DNA of 64,000 nt from Rutpela maculata. Its lineage: Eukaryota; Arthropoda; Insecta; Coleoptera; Cerambycidae. Below are positions 1 through 11,306 of the stretch, one piece after another. Location of the stretch: positions 26,858,234-26,922,233 of the forward strand of contig OW386293.2 of NCBI GenBank assembly GCA_936432065.2. Reading direction: 5' to 3'. The translations under genes were made by a program, and so were the position numbers. Below the pieces are notes generated by a model. That model was not told where the DNA came from. It ran no database searches and saw only the letters and a program-made list of their open reading frames with translations. Each line of letters begins with the position of its first letter. Position 1 is the stretch's first letter.

Positions 1-2
1 TT

Positions 3-461
3 ACCACTAAAAGAGAAATGGTTAAAGCTTTGAATAGGAAAGCACCAAATCAAGAGGGTATTAAACGACTTATGATTAGTAACATTACTGACGTTGAAAA
101 CAAGGAAATTCAGGACTTCATATGCGAGAACACTAAACAGTTTTTTCAAAAATTAGGTTTGTCTATGGAATTTTTGGAAAATGATCCAACAACATGGAGG
201 GAAAATGAAAGTTATACCCGGTGTTTCAATATTGTAAACAAAATTAAAGTTGTAAATGATGCCGCTGAGAGAGGAATTAAACTTATTACTGACTATAATG
301 ACATTTTAACAAAAAATGAAGACCAAAAACAGTTTTTACTCCAAGTTGTAAATGATTATAAATCACAGTTTCCAAATGTAAAAAAGAAACCCTGTCGCAT
401 GCTTTGGCCTAGTGCAAAAAATATTGTTTTTATTACTATATGTCTTGTAGATTTAGGATAA
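3..461 (+). CDS. C-terminal part of an uncharacterised multi-copy arthropod protein, 5' end outside the window
   Basis: The frame is open from the left edge of the window; the first in-window Met is at base 18, but the frame is also open upstream of it, so this is the 3' end of a longer gene. About 150 residues are visible, ending in TAA. A hydrophilic stretch around residues 80-125 (VNDAAERGIKLI, then NEDQKQFLLQVV) resembles the C-terminal ends of multi-copy uncharacterised proteins that I recall from insect genomes, often transposon-like; I cannot name a function or a domain. No membrane segment or signal peptide is seen. An AATAAA lies about 35 bases after the stop, as expected for a 3' exon. 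No internal stop is present in the visible part. It may be a host gene or a repeat-borne gene; the repeat-rich surroundings favour the latter. Confidence 0.5.
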   Translation, partial: TTKREMVKALNRKAPNQEGIKRLMISNITDVENKEIQDFICENTKQFFQKLGLSMEFLENDPTTWRENESYTRCFNIVNKIKVVNDAAERGIKLITDYNDILTKNEDQKQFLLQVVNDYKSQFPNVKKKPCRMLWPSAKNIVFITICLVDLG

Positions 462-494
462 TATTTGGTACTATGTATGAAAAAAACGTTTCAT

Positions 495-500
495 AATAAA
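495..500 (+). promoter_or_regulatory. Candidate polyadenylation signal AATAAA
   Basis: An AATAAA hexamer lies about 35 bases after the stop codon at 459-461. The position suits the 3' end of the upstream gene fragment. In AT-rich DNA such hexamers are common by chance. Confidence 0.35.
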
Positions 501-1120
501 ATACACAAAGATAAAACGAGAGTTTTATTTCAAAAACTTCTAGTCTAGTTTTCTTAGACTACGAATTTACAGTAGTATGACACATGTCATAGTCACAACA
601 GATAATGTCTGATATTTGTATGACTTGATTAGTCATTCTAAAGATAAATGTTGCTGATTAAAAAAAAAACAATGCATCAACCAAAGAATGTAAATAATTC
701 CATTTACTTTTATTATTGCATAATAATGCATTCTGACATCCGGTCCAAGGTTACCGACATATCGGTGATAAACGAAAAATATTTATCGCTTTCAGTTGTG
801 CTGCACTCAAGTAGTAAAATAGAGGTACTACCAACATGATCATGTAGTATAAAGGCGGTCATATAATTATGATCGAACTTCACTTAAGGTAAGTTCGTTT
901 AATCATTAATAATCTGTGGAAGTTGTCGAGAATCGTGAATTAATGTTAATGTTAAAGAGGAGACTTACTTGACTATGACAAGTCAATTGAAATTGAACTT
1001 CACCATTTTAATAACGATGATGATGATGATGGTGAAGATACCACTGGAAATTAACACACACATCTGGTGATAAAATTGTATAAGACCTGTAGTACAGAAT
1101 CTTTATAAGTTTTAATTTTG
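501..1120. other. AT-rich intergenic stretch, no gene seen
   Basis: No coding pattern is recognised. A short GAT-type triplet run lies near 1014-1033. The stretch ends at the TA that flanks the mariner-type element. Confidence 0.5.
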
Positions 1121-1122
1121 TA

Positions 1123-1561
1123 CAGGGTGGACCAAATTAAATGGGATTTGGGGTTTTCTCTAAAATTATGGCAGATAGACAAAAAGCAATATAGGTGTCC
1201 TGAGCTCGATTTTCGAGAAACCAACAATGCTAAAAACCGCGATGTCTATCTTTTTCGACTACCGAGCTACAGAGCGTTTTTGGAAAATTGACATTTTTGG
1301 ATGACCTCTATATCTCAATTACTAAGTGTCGAATCGAAAATCGAGTAACACATTCTTAAGGCACTTTTTTGAGTGAAATTCGTTGCTGGTAAAAAGAAAA
1401 TTATGCATGCCTCAGTTTTCGAGATATAGACATAACTTTTGTTTTTTTAAATGGAACCCCCTCTAATTATTTCATTATTCGATATCATTTGTCTTATTTG
1501 TCTCTAGAAAAGGTGGTTAATTTTTGAAAAAATTAATATATTTGTAAGGAGGCCACGGGAA
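1123..1561 (+). repeat. Left long terminal inverted repeat of the mariner-type element
   Basis: It matches the reverse complement of 5838-6316 over most of its length, for example the shared block around TATGCATGCCTCA-like sequence near 1403 and its complement near 6025. Its inner end runs into GAGGCCACGGGAAA, where the LINE begins. Confidence 0.8.
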
Positions 1562-1566
1562 ATTAT

Positions 1567-4476
1567 TAAGAACAAGAACACTTCTTATAATATAAAATAA
1601 TTTTGCTAAAAATAAGAAAACATAACTACAATAATTGTTCTAATTTTCTTCCATTGACATCTACGCATATTTATCGCATTTCTAATATTTATTGAGAAAC
1701 TTGATTTAGACTTTAGGGAAATTGATTTAAAAAATTATTGCCTAGACAAACATATAGAAATATGTGTTGTATCTTGTAAAATAAATAAGATAGGTAAAAC
1801 GGTTGTAATTTTAACATGTTATAGGTCTCCCTCTGGAGATATCAATATGTTTTTGGAAGGACTTATGAGTGTCTTGAACTTTATTTATAAACCAAATACA
1901 AATATTTTAGTTTGCGGCGATTTTAATCTTGATTCATACAATAGCTCAAATGATTTTAAAAAAATGTGTAATTTGTTGCAATGTTTTAACCTTAATAGTA
2001 TGGTAGGTGGCCTACTAGCGTAACAGATACCAGTTTATCCGGAATCGACCATATATTTAGTAACTTTACTGATAATGGCACATCTTGTATTGTGGATAAT
2101 AACATTTCTGATCACAGAACAATTTTGTTTGACTTCGGTCTAGATAAAGCTAGTGAAAATTCTAATATGTGTTATGTAAAAAGATCTTTTAATGATAATA
2201 GTCTATGTAACTTTCAGTCTGATATTCAAAAAGAGAAGTGGTATGAAATTTATCACATTAACGATGTAAACTTGGCGTTTGATTATTTTCTAAATATATT
2301 TCTGTTTTATTTCAATAAACATTTTCCTAAACGTAAGTATTATGTGAATAAAAGCAAAAATAAAAAATGGGTTGATAACGAAGTTCAGATTTCGAGCATA
2401 AAACTGAAGGACTTGTACGTTTTAAAAAAGGTATACCCCGAATTGACTTCTTTTTACAAGAAAGAAAAGAAAAAACACAATACTTTAGTTAAAAATACAA
2501 AAAAAAAGACATTATCAAAGTAAAATTGATAACTCTGACAACCCCACAAAATCGGCGTGGAATATTGTTTCTGAATTGTCTAATAAATTTAAACAAAGCA
2601 AGAATATTATAATTAAAGAAAAAAGTGAATTAGTCGATAATTAAACTGATGTTGCTAACGCATTTAACATTTTCTTAAAAAACGCTCCACTTGATATTAT
2701 CAACAAAATACCACATAAGGATAATGAAAATGCTTGCTTTAGTAATAATATAAATTATCAGCATAGCGCAATATTTTTAGAACCATATTCAGAACCAGAA
2801 ATGTGTAATATAATAAGATATAAACTAAAAAATAAACACTCATCAGGACATGACGATGTACCCTCATTTCTCATAAAAAGAGTAATGATGGAAATAATCA
2901 AACCCTTAGTTTATATTGTAAACTTATCATTTTCTGGTGGAGCTTTTCCAGAAATTTTAAAAATTGGGAAAGTTATTCCTGTTCATAAAATAAATAATAT
3001 ACGAGTTACAAAATTACAGTTACCATACCTTCAGGGTTTTCAAAAATTATTGAATATTGCTTTTTGAACCAATTACTGATTTTTTTGAATAAAAATAATA
3101 CACTTTCACATAACCAGCACGGATTCTTAAATAATAAATCAACTCATAGTGCAATTCAATCGTTTTATGAAAAGATAATAACGTATGTCGAAGCAGGTGA
3201 ATGTCCTGTTGGTATCTTTTGCGATTTAAGCAGGGCATTTGACTGCGTTAATCATAAAAAACTTATCTCCAAACTTTCTAAGTACGGGGTAAGGGGCCTA
3301 GCCTTAGAGTGGGTTGAAAGTTTTTTGTCATGTCGCAAACATGTCATGTCTGTGTCAGTTACCAATATTACGCGCAATACAATTGATTCTGTTAACCCGG
3401 CATCTGTAGAAATTAATATGGGCGTGCCACAAGGGTCGGTATTAGGTCCCATATTATTTTTATTATATATTAACGATCTGGATGGTTTGAGTGCCTTAGC
3501 AGATTTTACTTTTTATGCAGATGACACATCCATTATACTATCAGATAAAAATGTTGATATTGAGATGAAATGTGATGTTTTATTGAAAAACCTTAGTAAT
3601 TGGTTTAATGAAAACTCTCTTTATTTTAATGTTCAGAAAACACAGGCATTAGTGTTTCACAATAGACAAAAGAAATGTGATTATCCAAATATTCAACTTG
3701 ATAATACGTCAATATCAACAAGGACGTCAAATGTAAAATGTTTGGGTATAAACATTGACAATTGCTTGAACTGGAAAAGCCATTGTGAATTACTGATAGC
3801 CAAATTACATTCAGTAGTTTATCAGTTCAAAAATGTAAAAAATGTTCTAAACATGGCTCAACTAAGGAATTTATATTTTGCTGAGGTTGATTCTCGGTTA
3901 AGATATGGTGTTTGTTTTTGGGGGATTTCCACCCTATCAAATAATGTATTTTTAACCCAAAAGCGTGTGATAAGATGTATGGTAGGCTTATCCACAAGAG
4001 AGACCTGTAAAAATACATTTAAGGACTATAATATCTTGACATTTCCGTCAATTTTCATTTTTGAACTATGTTTATTTGTCTTTAAGAACAAGAGTAAATT
4101 TTTTTGTAACAATCATCTACATAATGTAAATACCAGGCAAAAACACGATCTTTATGTGCCCTTCAGTAAATTAAATGTCTCTGTAAATTCACCCAGTTGT
4201 CTAGTACCTAGGGTTTTTAGTCACCTCCCTGTGGAAATAAAACATTGCAATAAACTTGAACTATTTAGAAAGAAACTTAAAATATTTTTAATTAGCAAAA
4301 CCTTCTACAAACTAGAAGAATATTTTAATATGTAAAGTGCTCTGTGATTTACTTCTTGTTTTTTCTTCTTCTTCTTCTCTCTTTTAGATATTAAGACTGA
4401 CTATTCCTATACAATATTGTATCATATTGTCATAAAAGGAAAATAAAGTTTATCATTATTATTATTATAGAAGGCC
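1567..4476 (+). mobile_element. Non-LTR retrotransposon (CR1/jockey group) nested in the mariner-type element
   Basis: The insertion carries endonuclease and reverse transcriptase remnants in order and ends with an AATAAA at about 4443 followed by a short ATT microsatellite tail, as CR1/L2-like LINEs often do. Left flank GAGGCCACGGGAAA and right flank GAAGGCCATGGTAAA are alike, consistent with a diverged target duplication at the inner edge of the mariner TIR. The 5' end appears truncated inside the endonuclease domain. Confidence 0.75.
1705..4335 (+). pseudogene. LINE ORF2 remnant: endonuclease plus reverse transcriptase
   Basis: Three stretches in different frames form one decayed ORF2. 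From 1705 an apurinic-type endonuclease is readable, with motifs YRSPSGD, GDFNLD, IDHIFSN and SDH; a frameshift falls near 2003. The next open stretch (to 2523) is the linker, with in-frame stops at 2521 and about 2642. RT motifs follow: SGHDDVPS near 2835, a frameshift between about 2990 and 3060, then an intact 423-codon run (3064-4335) with DLSRAFDCVN, GVPQGSVLGP, FYADDTS (catalytic YADD at 3513-3524) and the C-terminal NTRQKHDLYVP and FRKKLKIFL region. The organisation is that of CR1/L2/jockey-type elements. At least two stops and two frameshifts make it non-functional as one protein, although the second half of the RT is open. Confidence 0.85.
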
Positions 4477-4558
4477 ATGGTAAAAAAAAATAAAATCGAA
4501 ATAATCGTAAATGTCAAAAACTAATTTGTGAGTTAATTGTGAGTGAGCATTGTTAAAA

Positions 4559-5777
4559 ATGGTTCAATTTAGTGATGGTGAAAAATATGATATGATTAAG
4601 TGTTTTATAGAATCCAGAGAAGATTCAAATTTAGCTTCAGAGCTTTATTTTAATAGGTAAGTTATAGACAGCAAAACTTGGTGCCAAAAGTGCCGCCTAA
4701 ACAACATTTTTATATATCCAGAAAAGAAACAGCCATACATAAAAGGTTACAACAAAATTTAAAAGAGTTTGGATCATTTGTAAAACTTTGAGCAAAAATA
4801 TATAATAAAGCAGGTAGAGAAGCTGTAGAAAATATTGTTTTAGAAACTGTAAGAGAAAATCCTAATATATCGTCTCGCGAAATACAGGAAAATTTAAGAA
4901 TCCCAAAAACAACTGCGTTGGTTGCTTAAAAAAAATAAATTTAAACTCTACCAAACGACTTTCAAAGGCATCTCGATTTTCGCTAGTGGTTTTTGCGTCA
5001 GTGCGATGTAGTGCCAAGATTTGAAGGAACAATTATATGGACAGAGGAGGCCCATATAAGCAGTGCCGGAATTTTTAATCGGTATAATAACCACCATTGG
5101 GCTCATGAAAATTCGCACGTAACCGCTACAGTTAATCCTCAAAGGATGATTTGGGTTTGGTGTATGATGTTGTTTTATTGGATACCAAATAATAGGTCCT
5201 CATTTTTTTCACGACAATTTAAATAGCGAAAATTTTATCAAAACAATCTACGACAAGAAATAGAGTCCTTTGTAGACAATCTGCCTATGAGGCAACTTCA
5301 AAGATTAATTTACCAACACAATTTCGCCCCAGGTCATACGTCAAATGAAACACGAGATTATTTAAATGATCAATTTTGGGAGGACTGGATATGTATCGAT
5401 ATATCACTCAGGACATAGTTTATTAATGTCTAGTTAGCTAAGTTAACTAAATTGATAACTAACAATTAATTTAGCTAACTGGACATTAATAAACAACAGA
5501 ATAGTTTGGAAATTGTTTGATTTTTAGGAAATAATGGTCCTATTTTGTGGCCAGCTAGATCTCCCGATATAACCCCCGCCGACTTTTAGCTTCGGGTTAT
5601 TTAAAAAATATTATATACAAAACGTTCTAATAACATAGAAGAATTGGAAAACAAAACATTAGCCGCGTTTCGAACAATAAATCCTGTCATGATTGGAAAT
5701 GCAATAAATGTTGTAAGGAGAAGGTGTCAAAAATGCATACAGATATCAATGGAAGACAATTCGAACATTTATTGTAG
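4559..5777 (+). pseudogene. DDE transposase of a Tc1/mariner-type element, decayed
   Basis: The frame opens with an ATG at 4559 (MVQFSDGEKYDMI, a helix-turn-helix start) and ends with QFEHLL and a TAG at 5775-5777, matching the usual start and end of this transposase family. Recognisable landmarks in between are KQPYIKRLQQNLKEFGSF, ENPNISSREIQ, the first DDE-type block around WTEEAHISSAG (usually FTDEATF, so the first Asp is altered), HWAHEN, a second block QHNFAPGHTSN (usually QDGAPAH, Asp lost) and WPARSPDITPADF. Stops occur near 4661, 4788 and 4927. An intron-like or inserted block begins at a GTAAGT near 4659, and a small palindrome sits at 5418-5494. With catalytic acids replaced and several breaks, it encodes no active enzyme. 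Confidence 0.85.
5418..5494. repeat. 77-bp palindrome inside the transposase remnant
   Basis: 24-base arms at 5418-5441 and 5471-5494 pair with one mismatch around a 29-base loop. It breaks the transposase frame just before the WPARSPD block. It could be a tiny MITE or an inserted hairpin; no clear target duplication was recognised. Confidence 0.6.
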
Positions 5778-6318
5778 TTTAGTTTTTCCTATTTTTGGTA
5801 AAATTATTTTATATTATAAGAAGTGTTGTTGTTAACAGTTTTCCATGACCTCCTCAGAAATATATTAAGTTTCTCGAAAATTAATCACTTTCTCTAGAGA
5901 TAAATATCACATATGATATATCGTTGGATAGATAATTTAACTTATGATCGAATAATGAAATAACTTACAGGGTGTTCCAGTTAAAAAAAAAACAAAATTT
6001 ATGTCTATATCTCGAAAATTGAGGCATGCATAATTTTTCTCTTATCAGCAACGAATTCTACTCAAAAAATTGCCTTAAGAACGTGTTACTCGATTTTCGA
6101 TTGGACACTTGGTAACTGAGATATAAAGGTCTTCCAAAATTGACAATTTTCTAAAAACGCTCTGTAGCTCGGTACCTAGTTGAAAAAGATAGACGATCGC
6201 GGTTTACGCCATTCTTTGTTTCCCGAAAATCTACCTCAGGACACCTATATTGGTTTTTGTCTATATGCCATAGTTTTAGAGAAAACCTCAAATCCCTTAA
6301 AATTTGGTCCTCCCTGTA

Positions 6319-6898
6319 CATAATCCGTTTTGTAGTAAATTCATCGGAAAAGCCGGCCTCGTTCCAGTGGGATAAATTAAAGATTTCTGAAGCAATGAAG
6401 CAATTTAAGGTAAGAAACTTTATTTCTAAATTTCTGAAATTCTTGTGACTTGAGACTGGCCTACTAACTGTGATGAAACCGTCTTCTTTCAGTATCCGAG
6501 AGAAGTGAAAACTTGGAACATATAGTGACCACAATACGATTAGAAGATTTTTCAGATATCATAGCTTTAGTGCTAAAATAACAGGCGTTGACGAAAACTT
6601 AAATGACCAACCATACTCCGGCTCCGAGGTAGTTATGTTGTAAAAACCAGAGTCGGCTTTAGTAGGCGATATGAACAATATGACCATTTTCATACACAAT
6701 AATACAATATATTACCTTATAATTTTATTTAGTAAATTCCGTAATATTTAAAGGTAAATAACTCCGAAAGAGTTGTAAGTCATACTATGATGAACTTATT
6801 GTTGGATGCACAAATATAATCACTTGGTAACTAGGCTATCAGAATAATAAAGATATATTATTTGCATTTGTTCTAAATAGTTCGAAGTTAAACTCGGC
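6319..6898. other. No gene recognised
   Basis: This stretch lies between two mobile elements. A GTAAGA and a later CTTTCAG around 6410-6492 mimic an intron, but the flanking codons match nothing that I recognise. Confidence 0.4.
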
Positions 6899-7857
6899 GC
6901 ACAGTGGGAAATTTTTCAATTTTTTTTATTGTTAGGTATCACCCGATGTTTGAGCACTGCCCAAATTTTAAAAACGTTCAACATAACCTCAAAAATTTTC
7001 ATTTCATTTTAAATATTTATTTTCCTTTCAAATGGAAAAAATGCGATTTCTAACTTACCAGCTTCTTAAAAACGTTGAAAAACTTAGAATTTGTTTCTAC
7101 TCAGATTGAATTGTTGTTTATTCACATTGTCAAAGTATATAAGAAATGATTAATTTAACCTTTAAAATAATTTTTATTTATCAAACAAAGTTCGGAGACT
7201 GATTTTAGTGAAAATATCGAAGACGTGATTCTAAAATTTCAAAAAATTTCGAAACATATTTTCAAATTCTGCAGCCATTTAAGGGTGGTTTTCACCCTTA
7301 AGAGATACACTCTCATAGTCACAATGTACTCTCTTACCATATTTTGAAGCAAAAACTAAAAAATAACCATTCAACCCCTCTGATTAACCCTTAGCGTATA
7401 TGTTTACTGAATTATTATTTGAATAACTAAGGTTTTATATTTATCATATAAAAAATACACTTTACTAGACTATTTTACATTTTTAATAAGAATATTTGGA
7501 AAAAATCCCTTTTAGCTTTTAGGGGTATTTTTCGGTATTTTAAGGGGGTTATATCAATTTCTTGTTAACGGGACCCCATTTTTCTTAATCAACGACCCAA
7601 AAAACATGTAGTAAAGGATATTTTCTGAGTAAAACTTTTAAAAAACAGAAATTCGCATTTTTACTTAAGTAAAATACACGAATTTCATATATTTATAGGA
7701 TTTTTTGAGGTTATGTTGAACGTTTTTAAAATTTGGGCAGTGCTCAAACATCGGGTGATACCTAACTATTATTTAAAAAGAAAAAATTTCAAATCCATTA
7801 ATAATTGCATTGTAGACGGATTTTTGTCTAAAAAAATTGAAAAATTTTCCACTGTGC
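6899..7857. mobile_element. Inverted-repeat DNA element with GCACAGTGG ends
   Basis: The left end reads GCACAGTGG and the right end its complement CCACTGTGC. Inverted similarity continues inward: the block AGGTATCACCCGATGTTTGA near 6937 recurs in reverse near 7748-7770, with the adjacent GCCCAAATTTTAAAAACG stretch. The core has no transposase; it contains a short perfect hairpin (TTAAGGGTGGTTTTCACCC) near 7278. Flanks are GGC on both sides, a possible 3-bp duplication. It is a non-autonomous element of undetermined superfamily. Confidence 0.7.
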
Positions 7858-7984
7858 GGCGCCTTTCACTAAATATCCACTTGTATTGTGAAAAGGGTAT
7901 AATCGGCACATATTTAAAATAAGTAAAGTTTCTTATAGATGGCATATTTATATCCGGCATTGAACAGTTTACTTATTTGCAACT

Positions 7985-9060
7985 TAGTAGATCCACACCA
8001 AAATGTTGAAAACACCGGGGTTGTTTCTTAACACTGTATCCAGTTCATGTTTTACTGTCTCAGCAACACTCCCTGATACTCTAAAAATATATTAACGTAG
8101 ATCAAATATAATGGTCATTGCGTCAATTATGTATACTGCTCTGTCTCCAGCTTACGTTGAAGTTCGCGTATGGCTAGGGGGTGTATATATGCTAAATTTT
8201 GTTTGAAAATTGATCACTAAACATTAAAATTACAATAATAATACGATGCTGCCTCTAGCCATGTCCACCACCGCGTTACAACAAGCTCTGGAAGTAGTGG
8301 TGTCTTTGGTAACATTTCGTGAAATACCTTAATTCGATTTGGTGCTTATAGAAACACTTCTTTTACACTGGCTATCAGTTTATCAACATTAGGGTAACAC
8401 TATCTAATAGTTTCAGCAGCTCTATGTAGTTCATGAGCTAAGCACGTAATATGAACCATGTTCTGGTACGTTTCTTTCAAAATTTTGCCAGCTCCCTTCA
8501 TATAAATAACCGCGTCTGTAATAAATAATAAAAATCTATTTTACAACTTGATTGCACTAATTCAGCTATAGTTGCTGAATTCGTAACGTCCAGTATTTAA
8601 GATGGAATCAAGTGCCCGCGCATTGAATGTGTCTCCTCCATTCCACCGACTATCACATTTGCTATTTTCATACCACAGGCATTTGTTGTTTCATCGACGC
8701 AAAGTCAGAGTTGTATTTCACTTAGCTTTTTCTTTCACAGGGTCACAAGTCGGAGTCCAATATCTTTTCTCACTGTTTATTCTGCTGGCACTTGAGCGTT
8801 CTTATATTTCCCATTAACACACTTTTGCAGAAACTGTCTAAAAAGAGGATTGTCTAGATTTGTCCATGGTATGTTACACCCTACCATTACTTCTACCAAA
8901 TCTATGTTAAACTTTCTTTGACTGTCACTAGTAACATCTAAATAGTTTTTATGATGTTCAGATGAAACAAGTTTTAAAGTGTTCGATTTGCGTGTCCACA
9001 AAACTGTTTCTTTCACAGCTTGTACAGAAAAGTTCTATACCGTTAACTGCAGTTCTGGAA
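7985..9060 (-). pseudogene. hAT-like transposase remnant (CGG-binding-protein-like family)
   Basis: Reading the minus strand, fragments follow the order of a hAT transposase: a stretch ending NIPWTNLDNPLFRQFLQKCV (8777-9016), a catalytic-core block LCVDETTNACGMKIANVIVG around 8640-8720, a downstream block NVDKLIASVKEVFL followed by PELVVTRWWTWLEAASYY (8270-8395), and VKHELDTVLRNNPG near 8010-8050. The family is a widespread hAT-derived group in insects. Several stops and frame changes separate the blocks, so it is a dead copy. The N-terminal BED-type finger is not recognised upstream (9060-9340). No complete 8-bp target duplication was found for it. Confidence 0.7.
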
Positions 9061-9462
9061 AATCTTCAATCCACGAAAGTACTGTATCTCCTAATGGAAA
9101 GCCATTCGATGCCGTAATAATTCACACCACATTTACTTCTATTAAAAGCTGAAAATGTACTGATACTTTTCTGTAATCTGTAGTGTTACTCCATAATGCG
9201 TATGAAAAAGGTGCACATGCTGTTCGTCGCTGTAAAGTAAAATAATAATAATTGTTTGACTTTTTTATTTCAAGTGCTATCCGAATGTTTAAAGTCTTCT
9301 GCAAAATTTAAAATGCATTTGCGGTTTCTATTACTACTGTTTACCATAAACTATTCGATGTCATAGAAAATTACAAAGAGAGCAACAAGAGTGCCGCTGT
9401 CTTTGTGGTGCCGAAAATTCTCCTTATATTTTTCAAAAGTCCGTTATAGCCCAACAAACAAA
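9061..9462. other. No gene recognised
   Basis: This stretch lies upstream of the minus-strand hAT remnant and may hold its degraded 5' part. Nothing is readable with confidence. Confidence 0.35.
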
Positions 9463-9655
9463 GGACCCCGCACAAAATGCGTGGATAATTTGTTGTCTAC
9501 GGAATCTTTGCAGATTCAAGGCATAGAATCCTAGGTCATTCTCAATAAAAAATGTTATGGATAAAGTTCCAAAATGTCATTATTTTAAAAATACAGCAGG
9601 TTGAAGCTCCAAAATTCAAAATTTTAAAAACGCGATTTTACGTATTTTTTATCGA
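9463..9655. repeat. Inverted arm ending GGACCCCGCAC, partner at 17911-18091
   Basis: About 190 bases match the reverse complement of 17911-18091 with moderate divergence, including the block TTTTGAATTTTGGAGCTTC and its complement. The outer end AAAGGACCCCGCAC is the same as the end of the MITE at 29891, so both belong to one terminus family. Confidence 0.7.
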
Positions 9656-9702
9656 AACGGACTTATGTATCGATTTATATGAAGCATTTACATGAATAAT
9701 AT

Positions 9703-11196
9703 TAGTCCAATCAATGAATGCCCAAAAGGGGATTGTAGAGAACATTTTGGAGGGGAGAATTTTTCTCTTCAGGGATGTGTTGGGGGTAGTCAGAAGGTAA
9801 ACATACTAAAAGTCCCCGCCCCTAGCCCCGCCGCTTCAGGGGGGAGGGGGGTGGAAAGGTTCCTTTTTTCGATTCTTCGCTTAAAACTCGGAAACGATGC
9901 GTCGTATGGGAAAAGGTAATCTATGCAAAATTAAACGTAATTAAATTTTCCACAAGAATGTTTATATTCATTTTCTTCCTATGTGTTTTAGTTTACGAGA
10001 TGTTCGCCAGCGAAAATCGATAATTAATAAAAAAAAATCAATTATGTACCTTGAATATTTCTATCAAAGCGGTTTACCGTGGTCTGCTAATAAATCACAG
10101 TCACAAAACAGTCTTTATTTTACAACACTGGACGTATTTACTAACGTAATTTTCTGTCGAAATTTATACATTTCCTTAAATATACAGTGTGACTCACTTA
10201 AAATGCAGATACCTTTATAACTTTTTCATTTTGTTTCCGATTTGAATCTAATTTTACTTAAGTATAGAACAAATTAGGATCTACTTATGACCAGAAAATC
10301 ATTTACCTGCTATAAAGGCAAAGCCACCTGCGGTACCAAAATATGCTGAAAAAAATAAAACATTTTGAATGTTAGAAATTCTAAAAAATGCATCAAATCG
10401 GCGCCACAATCATACAAACACCAAAATTTGATTATTGATGGGGGATATCTCATACATAAGCTCATCTGGCAAAGGGGGTCCTCAGTTTCCGCAATTTGTG
10501 GTGGCTACGTAAAATTCATCGTTCGTAAGATTAAAAATCAATATGATTTTTAATCTTTTTCCTCATATTTTGGTACCGCAGGTAGCTTTGCCTTTATAGT
10601 AGGTGAATGATTTTCTGGTCATAAGTAGATCCTAATTTGTTCTATACTTGAGTAAAATTCGATTCAAATCGGAAACAAAATGAAAAAGTTATAAGGGTAT
10701 CTTCATTTTAAGTGAGTCACACTGTATATTTAAGGAAATGTCTAGACTTCGACAAAATATTACGTTAGTAAATACGTCGAGTGTTGTAAAATAAAGATTG
10801 TTTTATTACTGTGATTTATTAGCAGACCACGGTGAACCGCTTTGATAGAAATATTCAAGGTACACAATTGATTTTTTTTATTAATTATCGATTTTCGCTG
10901 GCGAATATCTCGTAAAATATAATACATAGGAAGAAAATGAATATAAACATTCTTGTGGGAAATTTAATTACGTTTAATTTTGCATAGATTACCTTTTTTC
11001 GTACGACGCATCGTTTCCGAGTTATAAGCAAAGAATCGAAAAAAGGAACCTTTCCACCCCCCTCTCCTACTGAAGCGGCGGGGCTAGGGGCGGGGACTTT
11101 TATTATGTTTACCTCCTGACTACCCCCAACACATTCCTGAAGAAAAAAATTCTCCCCTCCAAAATGTTCTCTACAACTCTTTCATTGACTGGACTA
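9703..11196. mobile_element. 1.5-kb fold-back (long inverted repeat) element
   Basis: Arms at about 9703-10347 and 10562-11196 are inverted copies over some 640 bases, including a GC-rich block (GCCCCGCCGCTTCAG and complement). Outer ends read TAGTCCAATCAATGAA and its near complement. The roughly 210-base spacer carries its own 14-bp perfect hairpin with a 3-base loop at 10527-10557. No coding region is present. Short open frames in the arms are mirror images of each other and not genes. Confidence 0.85.
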
Positions 11197-11306
11197 TATA
11201 TTGTGTACTTATGTAAATAAATATATAATTATTTTTGCCCTTATTTATATGCCGCAGTAGGATACAATAGGCGTAAAAGTTATTAGTGTGCAAAAGCTTA
11301 CTTTTC

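Larger units (their letters stand above)
1123..6316 (+). mobile_element. Tc1/mariner-superfamily DNA transposon with long TIRs, interrupted by a LINE
   Basis: Two inverted arms face each other at 1123-1561 and 5838-6316. Both outer ends begin CAGGGTGG or CAGGGAGG and are flanked by TA (1121-1122 and 6317-6318), the target duplication of the Tc1/mariner superfamily. A decayed DDE transposase lies between them (4559-5777). The right arm also carries an internal CAGGGTGTTCC-like motif near 5970. Without the nested LINE (about 1567-4476) the element would be about 2.3 kb, normal for the superfamily. The arms are clearly similar but carry many substitutions and small indels, so the copy is old and not mobile. 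Confidence 0.85.

Noticed and set aside
648..839. 63-codon open frame
   Set aside because: Low-complexity AT-rich reading, no family resemblance, no supporting signals.
6410..6510. Host exon pair with GTAAGA donor and CTTTCAG acceptor
   Set aside because: Flanking codons resemble no protein that I know and the frames do not continue.
6151..6534. 127-codon minus-strand frame
   Set aside because: It runs through the right TIR of the mariner-type element; inverted repeat DNA, not a gene.
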